64,000 bases of DNA from Verrucomicrobiota bacterium (lineage in GTDB: Bacteria; Verrucomicrobiota; Verrucomicrobiia; Limisphaerales; JACRJZ01), in assembly GCA_016219875.1 (NCBI GenBank), contig JACRJZ010000090.1, positions 1-64,000 of the forward strand, read 5' to 3'. The notes under the pieces are model-generated. The model made no database searches, had not been told where the DNA came from, and saw nothing but the letters and a program-made list of their open reading frames with translations. Position 1 is the first letter of the stretch. Every line of letters starts with the position of its first letter. Below are positions 50,104 to 58,866 of the stretch, piece after piece. Both the position numbers and the translations under genes were made by a program.

Positions 50104-50907
50104 CTAAATCTGGGAATACGGTGTGGGCCGCAGGAAGAGGCTGCTGATGTTGGAGACGATTTCGGGATCCGTGTAACCGGGCGTGGTGCTGAGTTTCTTC
50201 CACTCTGGGTCGGCGCCGAACTGGCCCCAGTTCTTGTCGCGCTCGGCCATGTTCTCGAAGACGAGCATGTAAGTGAGGTTCGGCAGCTTTGAGCCAATGA
50301 CGGTCTCGCCGAAAAACACCGGCGCCAAGCCAGCGCGACGGAAAATGGCGATCTCGCCGATGTTGAACATCTCGACCTTCTTCTTGTTCGCCTTCTTGCT
50401 GTGGCTCTCGTACGTGCGCAGTTCGAAGATGCGCGGCTTCTTGTCCTTCATGGCGGCGGGCACTTCCAGCCTGGGCACGCCACTGAAGGCGATCATGAGC
50501 GAACTCTCCACGCGCACGAAGGCCGGATCGGTCGCCGTGGCGTTGATGAAATCCGCGCCCGCCTTCTGGTATCCCTCGTCGGCCCGCAGCCGCTCACCCA
50601 CCGTGGCGAACTCCTCCATCGACTGGTAGGGAATGAGCACATAGACCGTCGGGCTGTCGGGACCGGCCATGACGTTGAACACGCCAATGGGGCGGATGCC
50701 GAGACGGTTCATCGCGGGAAGGGCGGCGTCGCGGCAGTAGTCATCGAAGCGCTTTTGCATCGGCCCGCGGCGGAGATGGTAGAGGCGCAGTTCGTAGAAT
50801 TCGCGCGGCGGGTTCTTGTCCTCGATGGCGGCGGCGCCCAGGGCGGTGCTCAAGCCGGCGAAGCTGGTGGCGGCGAGGGATTTCGTGAGGAAGTCGCGGC
50901 GTTTCAT
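50104..50907 (-). CDS. NIPSNAP-family exported protein
   Basis: A 267-residue protein with a Tat signal (MKRRDFLTKSLAATSFAGL). Two NIPSNAP-type ferredoxin-like repeats: REFYELRLYHLRRGPMQKRF, and RIFELRTYESHSKKANKKK with MLVFENMAERDKNWGQF. Function of NIPSNAP proteins in bacteria is not established. It lies 25 bases upstream of the ThuA gene and 41 bases downstream of DUF1080, forming an operon-like group. Confidence 0.92.
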   Translation of the reverse strand: MKRRDFLTKSLAATSFAGLSTALGAAAIEDKNPPREFYELRLYHLRRGPMQKRFDDYCRDAALPAMNRLGIRPIGVFNVMAGPDSPTVYVLIPYQSMEEFATVGERLRADEGYQKAGADFINATATDPAFVRVESSLMIAFSGVPRLEVPAAMKDKKPRIFELRTYESHSKKANKKKVEMFNIGEIAIFRRAGLAPVFFGETVIGSKLPNLTYMLVFENMAERDKNWGQFGADPEWKKLSTTPGYTDPEIVSNISSLFLRPTPYSQI

Positions 50908-50948
50908 AGGTTCGTTGAAGCGTTGCCGAGATGCAGTGTGGAAGCGGT

Positions 50949-51686
50949 TCAGAGCGGGCGAATCCAGATGTTGCGGTAGCGAACCGGATTGCCGTGGTCT
51001 TGGAGGAAGAGCGGTCCTTTCTCCACAATCCCCTTGAGCGGAGCCGCGGTGGTGGGCGCGCCGTCCACCGGAACATGATCCTGAATCAGCACGCCGTTGT
51101 GCAGCACCGTGAACGAGCCTGGCGTGACCTTGCCGCCAGCGGCCTGCTTCGGCGCATGGAAGACGATGTCGTACGCCTGCCATTCGCCGGGTCTGCGGCA
51201 GGCGTTCACCAACGGCGCGAAATGCCCGTAGTAGGCGCCGGCCTGGCCGTTCGGATAGGTCTTGCTGCGGTAGGAGTCGAGAACCTGAATCTCGTAGCGG
51301 CCCTGGAGATAGACGCCGCTGTTGCCGCGGCCCTGGCCGTCGCCGTGAACGACGGATGGCGAGGCCCACTCCACGTGCAACTGGCAATCGCCGAACTCCT
51401 GTTTCGTGAAGAGGCCGCCCGTCGGCGTGGTTTCCACACAGCCATCGCCCAGTTTCCATTTCGGCTCGCCGCCAGCCTGGCTTTTCCACTGGGACAAATC
51501 CTTGCCATCGAAAAGCACCATCGCATCGGAAGGAGGGCCGCCTGGCAGCCCGGGATCCACTACGGGCGGCTCCTTGCCTTTCTGCGCTGGCTCCGCTGCC
51601 AACGCCGGCAGCGCGAGCGCGCAAAGAAGGAAAGCAACGACACTCCGGCCGCTGACGGAGAATCTCAGTGACTTCGTATTCTTCAT
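50949..51686 (-). CDS. DUF1080 protein (3-keto-disaccharide hydrolase family)
   Basis: A 245-residue exported concanavalin-like jelly-roll protein. Signal peptide VVAFLLCALALPALA. Family pattern: MVLFDGKDLSQWKSQAGGEP, DGCVETTPTGGLFTKQEFGD, NSGVYLQGRYEIQVLDSY and GEWQAYDIVFHAPK. DUF1080 members of Bacteroidetes hydrolyse 3-keto-glycosides made by Gfo/Idh/MocA dehydrogenases. The presence of two secreted MocA genes nearby (55996, 57458) fits this. First gene of the 51686-49299 group. Confidence 0.93.
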   Translation of the reverse strand: MKNTKSLRFSVSGRSVVAFLLCALALPALAAEPAQKGKEPPVVDPGLPGGPPSDAMVLFDGKDLSQWKSQAGGEPKWKLGDGCVETTPTGGLFTKQEFGDCQLHVEWASPSVVHGDGQGRGNSGVYLQGRYEIQVLDSYRSKTYPNGQAGAYYGHFAPLVNACRRPGEWQAYDIVFHAPKQAAGGKVTPGSFTVLHNGVLIQDHVPVDGAPTTAAPLKGIVEKGPLFLQDHGNPVRYRNIWIRPL

Positions 51687-51875
51687 GGCAATCCCGACCG
51701 ATGCTGCGTCTCGTCCATCGCTTTCTGCTCCAGCCGCGTCTCATCAAGCCAAGAGCGCGGGCCGGCTGCCCCGGACTTCACCAGACCGGACGCTGCCGTT
51801 CAAAGGAAAATTCGGTTTCGTCGCAGAATATTTTCCCCATTGACGCTGGGCCGGGCTTGCGTTGCACTGTCGCGC

Positions 51876-53420
51876 ATGAACCTGCGAAAACTCACACTCT
51901 TCTCGATCTCGACCTCCTTGTTCCTCCTCTGCAGCACACTCGTTGTCCAGGCGGACGTGCGGCTGCACGCCTTGTTCACCGATCACGCCATCCTGCAACA
52001 GTCCAAGCCCATCAAGGTCTGGGGCTGGGCCGAGCCGGGCGAGAAGGTGACGGTGGAGTTCCGCAAGCAGAAGGTCACCGTCAAGACCTCCGAATCGGGC
52101 CAGTGGCTGGCCACGCTGAAGTCCGAGAAGGCCGGCGGCCCGGACACGCTTAAGGTCTGCGGCAAGAACATGATTACGCTCAACGACGTGCTGGTGGGCG
52201 AAGTCTGGGTGGCGAGCGGGCAGTCCAACATGGAGTGGCCCATGAGCCGGTCCTTTGAAGCGCCGGCGGACATCGCGGCTTCGGCCAACAACCTCGTCCG
52301 GCACTTCAACGTGCAGAAACTCAAGGCCGACCAACCCGTCACCAACGTAACCGGCTTCTGGCAGATTGCCGGCCCGCTCACGACCTCGAACTTCTCCGCC
52401 GTGGCCTACTACTTCAGCCGCGAGCTGCAGAAGGCGCTCAAAGTTCCCGTGGGCGTCATCCACACGTCCTGGGGCGGCTCGCCCGCCGAAGTCTGGATGA
52501 GCGAGCAGGTGCTGGCTTCCAATCCGAGCACCAAGCGCGACATCCTGGATGCCTACGCCACACAGAAGGCGAATCTCGACAAATCCCTTGACGCCTGGAA
52601 GGCCGCCAAGGCCCAAGCCCAGCAGGAGAACAAGCCGTTCACCCGCCAGATGCCACGCGCGCCGTGGAAACCCACCGAACTCTACAACGGCATGTTGGCC
52701 CCGGTCATGCCCTACACCATCCAGGGCGCCATCTGGTATCAAGGTGAGTCCAACGCCGGCCGTGCCTGGGAATACCGCACGCTTTACGCCGACATGATCC
52801 GCAACTGGCGCCGCGATTGGAAGCAGGGCGACTTCACCTTCCTCGGCGTGCAGCTCGCGCCGTTCGATCACAGCCGCCGACGCTCGCTGGAAGAGATCAC
52901 CGCCACGCCCACGAACAGTTCTTGGGCCGAGTTGCGCGAAGCCCAGGTGCTCTCGACGAAAGTGCTGAAGAACTGCGGCCTCGCGGTCATCACCGACGTG
53001 GGCGACAAAGACGACATCCATCCGACCAAGAAAGCCCCCGTCGGCGCGCGGCTGGCGTTGCAGGCGCGCAGGATCGCCTACGGCGAGAACATTGTGGCGT
53101 CCGGCCCCACGTTCAAGAGCATGAAGGTCAAGGACGGGAAAGCCGTGCTGAGCTTTGAAAGTCTCGGCGGCGGCCTCGAAGCGCGCGGCGGCGAACTGAA
53201 AGGCTTTGCCCTCTCCGGCGACGACCAGCAGTTCGTTTGGGCCAAAGCCGAACTGCAAGGGGACAAGATCGTCGTGAGCCACCCTCAGATCACGAAGCCG
53301 GCGGCGGTTCGGTTCGGCTGGGCGGATTTCCCGGTGGTCAACTTGTTCAACAAGGAAGGGCTGCCCGCGTCGCCCTTCCGCACGGACGATTTCCCAATGA
53401 CGACGGCACCGAAGAAGTGA
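51876..53420 (+). CDS. Sialate O-acetylesterase (SGNH hydrolase family)
   Basis: A 514-residue exported esterase that should remove acetyl groups from sialic acids or other acetylated sugars. The signal peptide is FLLCSTLVVQA. Catalytic motifs are in order: GQSNMEWPM (Ser), VIHTSWGGSPAEVWM, WYQGESNAGRAWE, and DIHPTKKAPVG with the Asp/His pair. A C-terminal beta domain follows. It is the first gene of a plus-strand run with the response regulator and the DUF6807 protein (28 and -4 bases apart). Confidence 0.93.
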   Translation: MNLRKLTLFSISTSLFLLCSTLVVQADVRLHALFTDHAILQQSKPIKVWGWAEPGEKVTVEFRKQKVTVKTSESGQWLATLKSEKAGGPDTLKVCGKNMITLNDVLVGEVWVASGQSNMEWPMSRSFEAPADIAASANNLVRHFNVQKLKADQPVTNVTGFWQIAGPLTTSNFSAVAYYFSRELQKALKVPVGVIHTSWGGSPAEVWMSEQVLASNPSTKRDILDAYATQKANLDKSLDAWKAAKAQAQQENKPFTRQMPRAPWKPTELYNGMLAPVMPYTIQGAIWYQGESNAGRAWEYRTLYADMIRNWRRDWKQGDFTFLGVQLAPFDHSRRRSLEEITATPTNSSWAELREAQVLSTKVLKNCGLAVITDVGDKDDIHPTKKAPVGARLALQARRIAYGENIVASGPTFKSMKVKDGKAVLSFESLGGGLEARGGELKGFALSGDDQQFVWAKAELQGDKIVVSHPQITKPAAVRFGWADFPVVNLFNKEGLPASPFRTDDFPMTTAPKK

Positions 53421-53448
53421 GGGACGGCCCGCCGCGCGAAAGGGCCTC

Positions 53449-54144
53449 ATGAGCGCCGTCGCTCCACCGCCCGCCGCCAGACGACGCGTCCTCATCGTGG
53501 ACGCGCATCCGGTGTTTCGCGACGGCCTCCGCGCGTGGCTGGAGCGGCAACCGGACTTGGAATGCTGCGGCGAGGCGCACGACACCGCGTCCGCTCTTGC
53601 CGCGATGGCCGCGCACCGGCCTCACCTCGTCACCGTCGAACTCCGGCTCAAGGCGGAAGATGGGCTGGAACTCGTCAAGTCGATCCGCACGCAATCGCCG
53701 CAGACCTTGGTCCTCGTCGTGGCCCAGCAGGAAGAACTCATTTACGGCGACCGCACGCTGCGCGCCGGGGCGCAAGGCTACGTTTCCAAAGACCGGCCTG
53801 GCGCGGAAATCCTGGCCGCCATCCGCGCCATCCTGAACGGGGAAATCCACGTCAGCCAGCGCCTCGCGGCCGTCATGCTCCGCAAGTTGTGGCGGGGCGT
53901 GCCCGCCGGAGAAAGCGACCGGGTGCTCTCCGAGCGTGAAACGCAGGTCTTCCAACTCCTCGGCTCCGGCTACGGCTCGCGGGAGATCGCGCGGCGCCTG
54001 CGGCTGAGCATCAAGACGGTCGATAACCACCGCGATCACATCAAGACCAAGCTCCACCTCAAAGACGCCACCAGCCTCATCCATGCCGCCACGCGCTGGG
54101 TGGAAGGCCGCCTGGAAACCGTGCCGCCCAAACCAAAACGATGA
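53449..54144 (+). CDS. NarL/LuxR-type response regulator with Glu at the phosphorylation site
   Basis: A 231-residue regulator. The receiver covers residues 12-130 and the LuxR-type helix-turn-helix about 158-215 (LSERETQVFQLLGSGYGSRE, then LRLSIKTVDNHRDHIKTKLH). At the phospho-acceptor site it has Glu64 (VTVELRLKAEDG), which can mimic the phosphorylated state. The acidic pocket is Asp18-Ala19 (VDAHP instead of DDHP), and the Thr/Ser site is Ala92; Lys114 is kept. It is probably constitutively active or controlled in another way. It sits between the sialate esterase and the DUF6807 gene, with a 4-base overlap to the latter, so it likely regulates this glycan set. Confidence 0.92.
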   Translation: MSAVAPPPAARRRVLIVDAHPVFRDGLRAWLERQPDLECCGEAHDTASALAAMAAHRPHLVTVELRLKAEDGLELVKSIRTQSPQTLVLVVAQQEELIYGDRTLRAGAQGYVSKDRPGAEILAAIRAILNGEIHVSQRLAAVMLRKLWRGVPAGESDRVLSERETQVFQLLGSGYGSREIARRLRLSIKTVDNHRDHIKTKLHLKDATSLIHAATRWVEGRLETVPPKPKR

Positions 54145-55610
54145 AGAGCAAATCCTGCGGCCACTGCGCGACGCCCTGGCTGGCGAATCTCGGGAGAGGC
54201 TTTCAAGCCCCCGTCCCCGCCCGGATGTTTCTCAGGGCACGTCGTAGCGCAGGCTTTCCAGCCTGCCGTGTCGCAGGTTTTCTAACCTGCGGGCGTTCTG
54301 TATTACCCCGCACCTTGCCGACTGAAAGTCGGCGACACGGCAGGCTGGAAAGCCTGCGCTACGACAAGCCGTGGGAAATAGCCAGGTCAGCGGCTCGGCA
54401 GAACGCCGCCCTCTTCTTGGTCCTTTGCCTTCTGTCTTCCGCCTTGGCTGCCGCTCCACCAACGGTGACGGTGTCCGATCCAGTTGACTTCGCTCGTAGC
54501 CGCACAGTTCCGGTCAGTCTCGACCGCGGCAATGCGCCGGGCTTCCCGACCCCGTTCGAGCAAACCTCTCGCTTCATACGACTGACCGAAGCAGGCGGCG
54601 ACGCCACGATTCCTCTGCAATACGAAGCAGACTCGTCAGCTTCAGGTAACGGAAGAATCTGGTGGCTTCAGCCGCCTTCGACGACGAGAGAACGCCGCTT
54701 CACTCTTGAAACGAATGCCGCGCCGGCCGCCGCCGCGCTGAGCTTCGTTCACTCACCGCACAAGGATTTCTACGATCTCAAGGAAGGCCCGCAGACCGTC
54801 TTCCGCTACAATCACGGGACCGTGCCCGTGCCGCCAGGCATCGGCACCAACTTTGCCCGCGGCGACTACATCATGCCGCTGTTTGGGCTGAACGGCGAAC
54901 TGGTCACGGACGATTACCCGAAGGACCACCCGCATCACCGCGGCCTCGGCTGGTCGTGGCCCGTGACGCGCTGGGGCCTCGAGGTCCGCGACATCTGGGC
55001 CGTCAGCGGCGTCTGGGCGCGCCCGCAGCAGATTCGCCGGCTCGAAACCGGCCCCGTCTTCGCGCTGCTCGAAGCCGACAGCGTCTGGAAGTGGGGCGAC
55101 ACCCAGCCCATCGTCCACGAGCGCGTGCTCCTCCGCGCATTTCGCCGCGCGGGCGACAGCCGCTTCATTGATGTCGAGGTCCAGCTTCGCGCGCTGGCCG
55201 ACGGCGTGGCCATTGGCGGGCGGCCCCACGGCGGCTACGGCGGCTTTGGCGTGCGCGCCCAGCCGGCCGACCGGCGCGCCATCACGTTGCACACGGACCC
55301 GCCCGAAGCCAGCCCTCGGCGCTCGTGGCTGGACTACTCCGGCGTGTTCAAAGGCGCGAACACCCCGTCCGGTTTGGCGATCTTCGAACACACCGGGAAC
55401 CTCTTTTATCCGAACCAACTGCTCCAGTATCCGGAACTCAACTACGTCATGCCCGCGTTCCCCGGCGAACGTGAAGTGCCGCTCTCGCGAGAGAAGCCGC
55501 TCGTCCTCAAGCATCGCCTCTGGATTCACACCGGCATGGCAGACGCGAAGAGCTTGGCCGAAGTCTGGTCCAGCTACGCCAAGCCGCCACGGGCTGCGTT
55601 CGCGAAGTAG
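54141..55610 (+). CDS. DUF6807/PmoA-family exported protein with repeat-derived N-terminus
   Basis: A 489-residue protein. The mature domain, from about residue 105, matches the DUF6807 (PmoA) family (FRYNHGTVPVPPGIG, DHPHHRGLGWSW, GGRPHGGYGGFGV), common in Verrucomicrobia and linked to sugar metabolism. The first 105 residues are odd: residues 34-75 are encoded by an inverted-pair repeat (54241-54365), then a GCGGCG-type repeat half (54388-54410) and a CTTTGCC-type linker encode the hydrophobic stretch FLVLCLLSSALAAA, which looks like a signal peptide. The ATG overlaps the previous stop (ATGA). A start near the signal peptide without ATG is possible, but the repeat must be transcribed either way. 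Confidence 0.85.
   Translation: MKSKSCGHCATPWLANLGRGFQAPVPARMFLRARRSAGFPACRVAGFLTCGRSVLPRTLPTESRRHGRLESLRYDKPWEIARSAARQNAALFLVLCLLSSALAAAPPTVTVSDPVDFARSRTVPVSLDRGNAPGFPTPFEQTSRFIRLTEAGGDATIPLQYEADSSASGNGRIWWLQPPSTTRERRFTLETNAAPAAAALSFVHSPHKDFYDLKEGPQTVFRYNHGTVPVPPGIGTNFARGDYIMPLFGLNGELVTDDYPKDHPHHRGLGWSWPVTRWGLEVRDIWAVSGVWARPQQIRRLETGPVFALLEADSVWKWGDTQPIVHERVLLRAFRRAGDSRFIDVEVQLRALADGVAIGGRPHGGYGGFGVRAQPADRRAITLHTDPPEASPRRSWLDYSGVFKGANTPSGLAIFEHTGNLFYPNQLLQYPELNYVMPAFPGEREVPLSREKPLVLKHRLWIHTGMADAKSLAEVWSSYAKPPRAAFAK
54241..54365. repeat. GTAG-headed inverted-pair repeat with nested hairpins, inside the DUF6807 frame
   Basis: Perfect 34-base arms 54241-54274 and 54332-54365. Each holds GTAG plus the hairpin GCAGGCT-TTCC-AGCCTGC. 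Inside are two further hairpins, GCAGGTT/AACCTGC and GCCGACT/AGTCGGC; the latter is followed by GCGACACGG, also seen near 3015. Confidence 0.93.
54388..54450. repeat. Half GCGGCG-family repeat with heptamer linker
   Basis: GCGGCTCGGCAGAACGCCGC at about 54390-54409 matches the unit at 23043 and 49201. It is followed by 7-base units CTTTGCC, TTCTGTC, TTCCGCC. In the DUF6807 frame these bases encode the hydrophobic core of the apparent signal peptide. Confidence 0.78.
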
Positions 55611-55633
55611 GCCGGAGAACCTCTTTCCGAATC

Positions 55634-55893
55634 GTAGCAGCCGACGTGAGGAGGCGCCATTCAGAGGTCAGAAGTCAGAAGTCAGAGATCAGACAGAAGA
55701 AATCAGAGCCGCAGGATTCCTGAGCTCGTGGAAATGACGTGGCCCGCCCAGTGAGGGCACCGGGCCTACAGGGTCGCGCGAGAGCTGTAGGCCGGGGCCC
55801 CAGACCCGGCGATTAGGGACAGCGTGTTCCACGCGGCCTCAACTCCTAGCCGTGGGGTCAGGAGTCCTGAGCCTGCTCACGTCGGCGGCTACG
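55634..55893. repeat. 260-base composite repeat bounded by GTAG-family arms
   Basis: The left end GTAGCAGCCGACGTGAGG (55634) and the right end at 55871-55893 (ending GGCGGCTAC) are inverted. After the left arm come five 7-base TCAGAAG-type units. In the middle lie two more GTAG-headed hairpins facing outwards: CACTGGGC-type 55748-55769 and GTAGGCCGGGG at 55797. It fills most of the 55611-55995 gap; no gene is seen there. Confidence 0.82.
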
Positions 55894-55995
55894 GAGTTCT
55901 GCCATCATCTCTCGGACTTCGACCCGCACAGAGTCTGAAGAAGTCGTTGCCAGCGCCCGTCGAACACGAAAAGCAATCACGAAAAGCAATCAGCC

Positions 55996-57351
55996 ATGAA
56001 AGACACCGCCAATCTCACCCGCCGCGACTTTCTCCAGAAGGCCGCCACCATCACCGCCATCGGTTTTGCCGCGCCGCCGTTGCTCGCCGCTGACGCTCCC
56101 GCGCCGGCGAAAGCCGTCTCTCCCAACAGCCGCATTCACCTCGGCATCATCGGCTGCGGCGGCATGGGACGCGCGAACCTCGGCGCCTGCGCCAGCCAGC
56201 CCGACGTGGTCGTGACCGCGGCGTGTGACGTTTGGGAAGCGCGGCGCGACGCCGTGGTCGAGCAGTTCAAAGGCACCTGCAAAGGCTACCGCGACTTCCG
56301 CGAGATGCTTCGGCAGAAGGACCTCGACGCGGTCATCATCGCTACGCCGCCGCACTGGCACGCGCTCATCGCCATCGCCGCGTGCGAGGCCGGCAAGGAC
56401 ATCTACCTCCAAAAGCCGATGACGCTGCATCTCGGCGAGAGCCTGGCCGTGCGCAACGCCGTCAAGCGGCACAACCGCATTTCCCAAATCGGCACGCAGA
56501 TTCACGCCACCGAGAACTATCGGCGCGTTGTCGAGTTCATCCGCTCCGGCCACCTGGGACCCATCGGCGTGGTGCGCACGTTCAACGTCCAGAACCAGCA
56601 CCCGAAAGGCATCGGCGCCGCCACGCAGAAGACGGCACCGGAGGGACTGGACTGGGACCTCTGGTGCGGCCCGGCGCCGCTGCGCGAATTCAACCGCACG
56701 CTGGCGACCGACGCTTTCTATCACAGCTCGTGGATGGACTACAGCGGTGGCTGGACGCCCGGCATGGCCCCGCACATCATCGACCTGCCGGTGTGGGCGC
56801 TGGACCTCGGGTTTCCGCTCAACACCAGCGCGTCCGGCGGACGCTTCGTGCTCAAGGACGACGGCGACGCTTATGATCACCACGAGGTCCTCTGGCAGTA
56901 TCCCAATTGCACGATGACCTGGATGTCTTCGATGACGAACAGCTACGGCTTTGACCTTCACGGCGAGCCGAAGCCACAGCGCCGCCTGGGCATTTACTTC
57001 CACGGCGCGAACGGCACGATGTTCGCCAACTACGGCATGTTCAAGATCGTGCCCGAAGGCGACAAAATGAAAGGCCAGCCGGAAGTGCCGAAGTCCATTC
57101 CCCCCTCCCCCGGTCACGAGCGCGAGTGGCTCGACTGCATCAAGTCGCGCCAGCAACCCAGCGTGAGCGTGTTCTACCATGTCAAGGTGGACGTGCCCAT
57201 CGTGCTGAGTCTGCTCTCGCTCAAATTGGGCCGCTCCATCCGCTTCGATCCGGCCACGGAGTGGATCGTGGGCGACGCCGAAGCTGCGCGGCTGGCGGTT
57301 CCGAAGTATCGCGCCCCGTGGAAGTTCCCGGAGAATTACCTGAAAGCCTGA
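55996..57351 (+). CDS. Gfo/Idh/MocA family oxidoreductase, Tat-exported
   Basis: A 451-residue NAD(P)-dependent oxidoreductase with a Tat signal (LTRRDFLQKAATITAIGF). Rossmann start IHLGIIGCGGMGRANLGA, ACDVWEARRDAVVEQF, and the catalytic-region motif IYLQKPMTLHLGE, where Gln replaces the Glu of the usual EKP. The C-terminal part has the family pattern SWMDYSGGWTPGMAPHIID. It heads a pair with the next gene, 106 bases away. A likely partner for DUF1080-type hydrolysis of 3-keto-sugars. Confidence 0.93.
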   Translation: MKDTANLTRRDFLQKAATITAIGFAAPPLLAADAPAPAKAVSPNSRIHLGIIGCGGMGRANLGACASQPDVVVTAACDVWEARRDAVVEQFKGTCKGYRDFREMLRQKDLDAVIIATPPHWHALIAIAACEAGKDIYLQKPMTLHLGESLAVRNAVKRHNRISQIGTQIHATENYRRVVEFIRSGHLGPIGVVRTFNVQNQHPKGIGAATQKTAPEGLDWDLWCGPAPLREFNRTLATDAFYHSSWMDYSGGWTPGMAPHIIDLPVWALDLGFPLNTSASGGRFVLKDDGDAYDHHEVLWQYPNCTMTWMSSMTNSYGFDLHGEPKPQRRLGIYFHGANGTMFANYGMFKIVPEGDKMKGQPEVPKSIPPSPGHEREWLDCIKSRQQPSVSVFYHVKVDVPIVLSLLSLKLGRSIRFDPATEWIVGDAEAARLAVPKYRAPWKFPENYLKA

Positions 57352-57457
57352 CGGCCTCCATGAGCGGACCCTGCCGTTGTCTGGGCACATCCAAATCGAA
57401 TACGCAGACCTGGAACCGCGTCCAGCAAACCAACAACTGCAAACCGAACACACCAAT

Positions 57458-58786
57458 ATGAAACGTCGCCAATTCCTCCAATCCGCCGCCTTCATCGGGG
57501 CCGGAACGCTCATCCTCCCGCGGACCACGCTTTTCGGCGCGAACGCGCCCAGCAACAAGCTCAACATCGCTCTCATTGGCACCTGGGGCCGGGGCGAGGC
57601 CCACTTCGGCTCCATCTCCACCGAGAACGTCGTGGCCCTCTGCGACGTGAACGAGGAGCACCTGGCATTCGGGGCCAGGAAGTTTCCCAATGCGAAGACC
57701 TATGTGGACTGGCGCCAATGCCTCGACCAAAAGGACATCAACGCCGTGGTCTGCTGCACCGCGGACCACACGCACGCTTTCGTGGCCAACTGGGCGATGA
57801 ACCGCGGCCAGCACGTTTATTGCGAAAAGCCGCTGGCCAACAGCGTGGAGGAGGCCCGCGTCGTCCGCGCCAACTTCCTCAAGAACAAAACCAAGCTGGC
57901 CACGCAATGCGGCACCCAGCGCCATGAGCACGAGAACTTCAACCGCGTGCGCGAGTTGATCCGCGACGGCGCCATCGGCGAGTTGGAATCCGTCTGCGCT
58001 TGGGGCGACCGCCAGATTCCCCGGCCCGGCTACCTGCCGGCGGAAGGCGAGCCGCCCAAGCACCTGCACTACGATCTGTGGATCGGGCCTTCGCCCATGC
58101 ACCCGTACAATCCGGGTTACTTCAAGGGCGGGCCGGGCATGAACTGCCTTTCCTGGAACATGTATTGGGACTTCGGCAGCGGCCAAGTGGGCGACATGGG
58201 CAGCCACACGATGGACCTGGCCTGGAACGCCATCGACCCCACGCTTCCGACTTCTGCTGAAGCCAAGGGCGATCCCGTCCATCCCGAGGTCACGCCGGTC
58301 AAACTGCAAATGCACTTCGAGCATCCGGCCAACGACTGGCGGCCCGCCATCCGCGTTTCCTGGTATCAAGGGAAGGTCTTCCCGGAAAACCCCGTGTCGT
58401 ACGTCGATCTGACGAAGGTTGGGCACGGCGCCATGTTCGAGGGCAGCAAAGGGTTCCTGGTTTGCGATTTCACTTCCCGGGTGTTGCTCCCTGGCCGCAA
58501 AGGCGGCGACCTGACCTACTACAAGCCGCGCCCCAAGGACGCGCTGCTCCCGCCGATGGGCGGTTTCCAGAAGCAATGGATCACCGCCTGCAAGGGCGAC
58601 CTCAAGACCTCCTGCGACTTCGAGTACAGCGGCAACATGATCGAGCAGATGATGCTGGGCCTGGTCGCTTACCGCGTCGGCAAGAAGATCAAGTACGACG
58701 GCGCTGCCGGCAAAGTCATCGACCACCCGGAGGCCAACGAACTTCTGAGCCGCAAGTATCGTCCCGGCTGGACGCTGAACGGGTAG
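57458..58786 (+). CDS. Gfo/Idh/MocA family oxidoreductase, Tat-exported
   Basis: A 442-residue oxidoreductase with a Tat signal (MKRRQFLQSAAFIGAGTLIL). LNIALIGTWGRGEAHFGSIS is the dinucleotide-binding start, ALCDVNEEHLAFGARKF follows, and VYCEKPLANSVEEARVV carries the catalytic Lys. The C-terminal domain includes SWNMYWDFGSGQVGDMGSHT. I chose the ATG at 57458 because it opens the Tat signal; the frame extends to 57377. It closes the plus-strand run 51876-58786. Confidence 0.94.
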   Translation: MKRRQFLQSAAFIGAGTLILPRTTLFGANAPSNKLNIALIGTWGRGEAHFGSISTENVVALCDVNEEHLAFGARKFPNAKTYVDWRQCLDQKDINAVVCCTADHTHAFVANWAMNRGQHVYCEKPLANSVEEARVVRANFLKNKTKLATQCGTQRHEHENFNRVRELIRDGAIGELESVCAWGDRQIPRPGYLPAEGEPPKHLHYDLWIGPSPMHPYNPGYFKGGPGMNCLSWNMYWDFGSGQVGDMGSHTMDLAWNAIDPTLPTSAEAKGDPVHPEVTPVKLQMHFEHPANDWRPAIRVSWYQGKVFPENPVSYVDLTKVGHGAMFEGSKGFLVCDFTSRVLLPGRKGGDLTYYKPRPKDALLPPMGGFQKQWITACKGDLKTSCDFEYSGNMIEQMMLGLVAYRVGKKIKYDGAAGKVIDHPEANELLSRKYRPGWTLNG

Positions 58787-58817
58787 CGGCAGACGGACTC
58801 TGCATGACTTTGCGGGC

Positions 58818-58850
58818 GTAGCGGCGGTTTTAAATCGCCTCTCCAGGCGA
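58818..58850. repeat. GTAG-headed REP-like hairpin
   Basis: GTAGCGGCGGTTTTAAATCGCC at 58818-58839: after GTAG a GGCGGTTT/AATCGCC stem with one wobble, then a second GGCGA copy. It lies in the 80-base gap between convergent genes and may terminate either. Confidence 0.6.
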
Positions 58851-58866
58851 GCTTCACATTTCGGTC

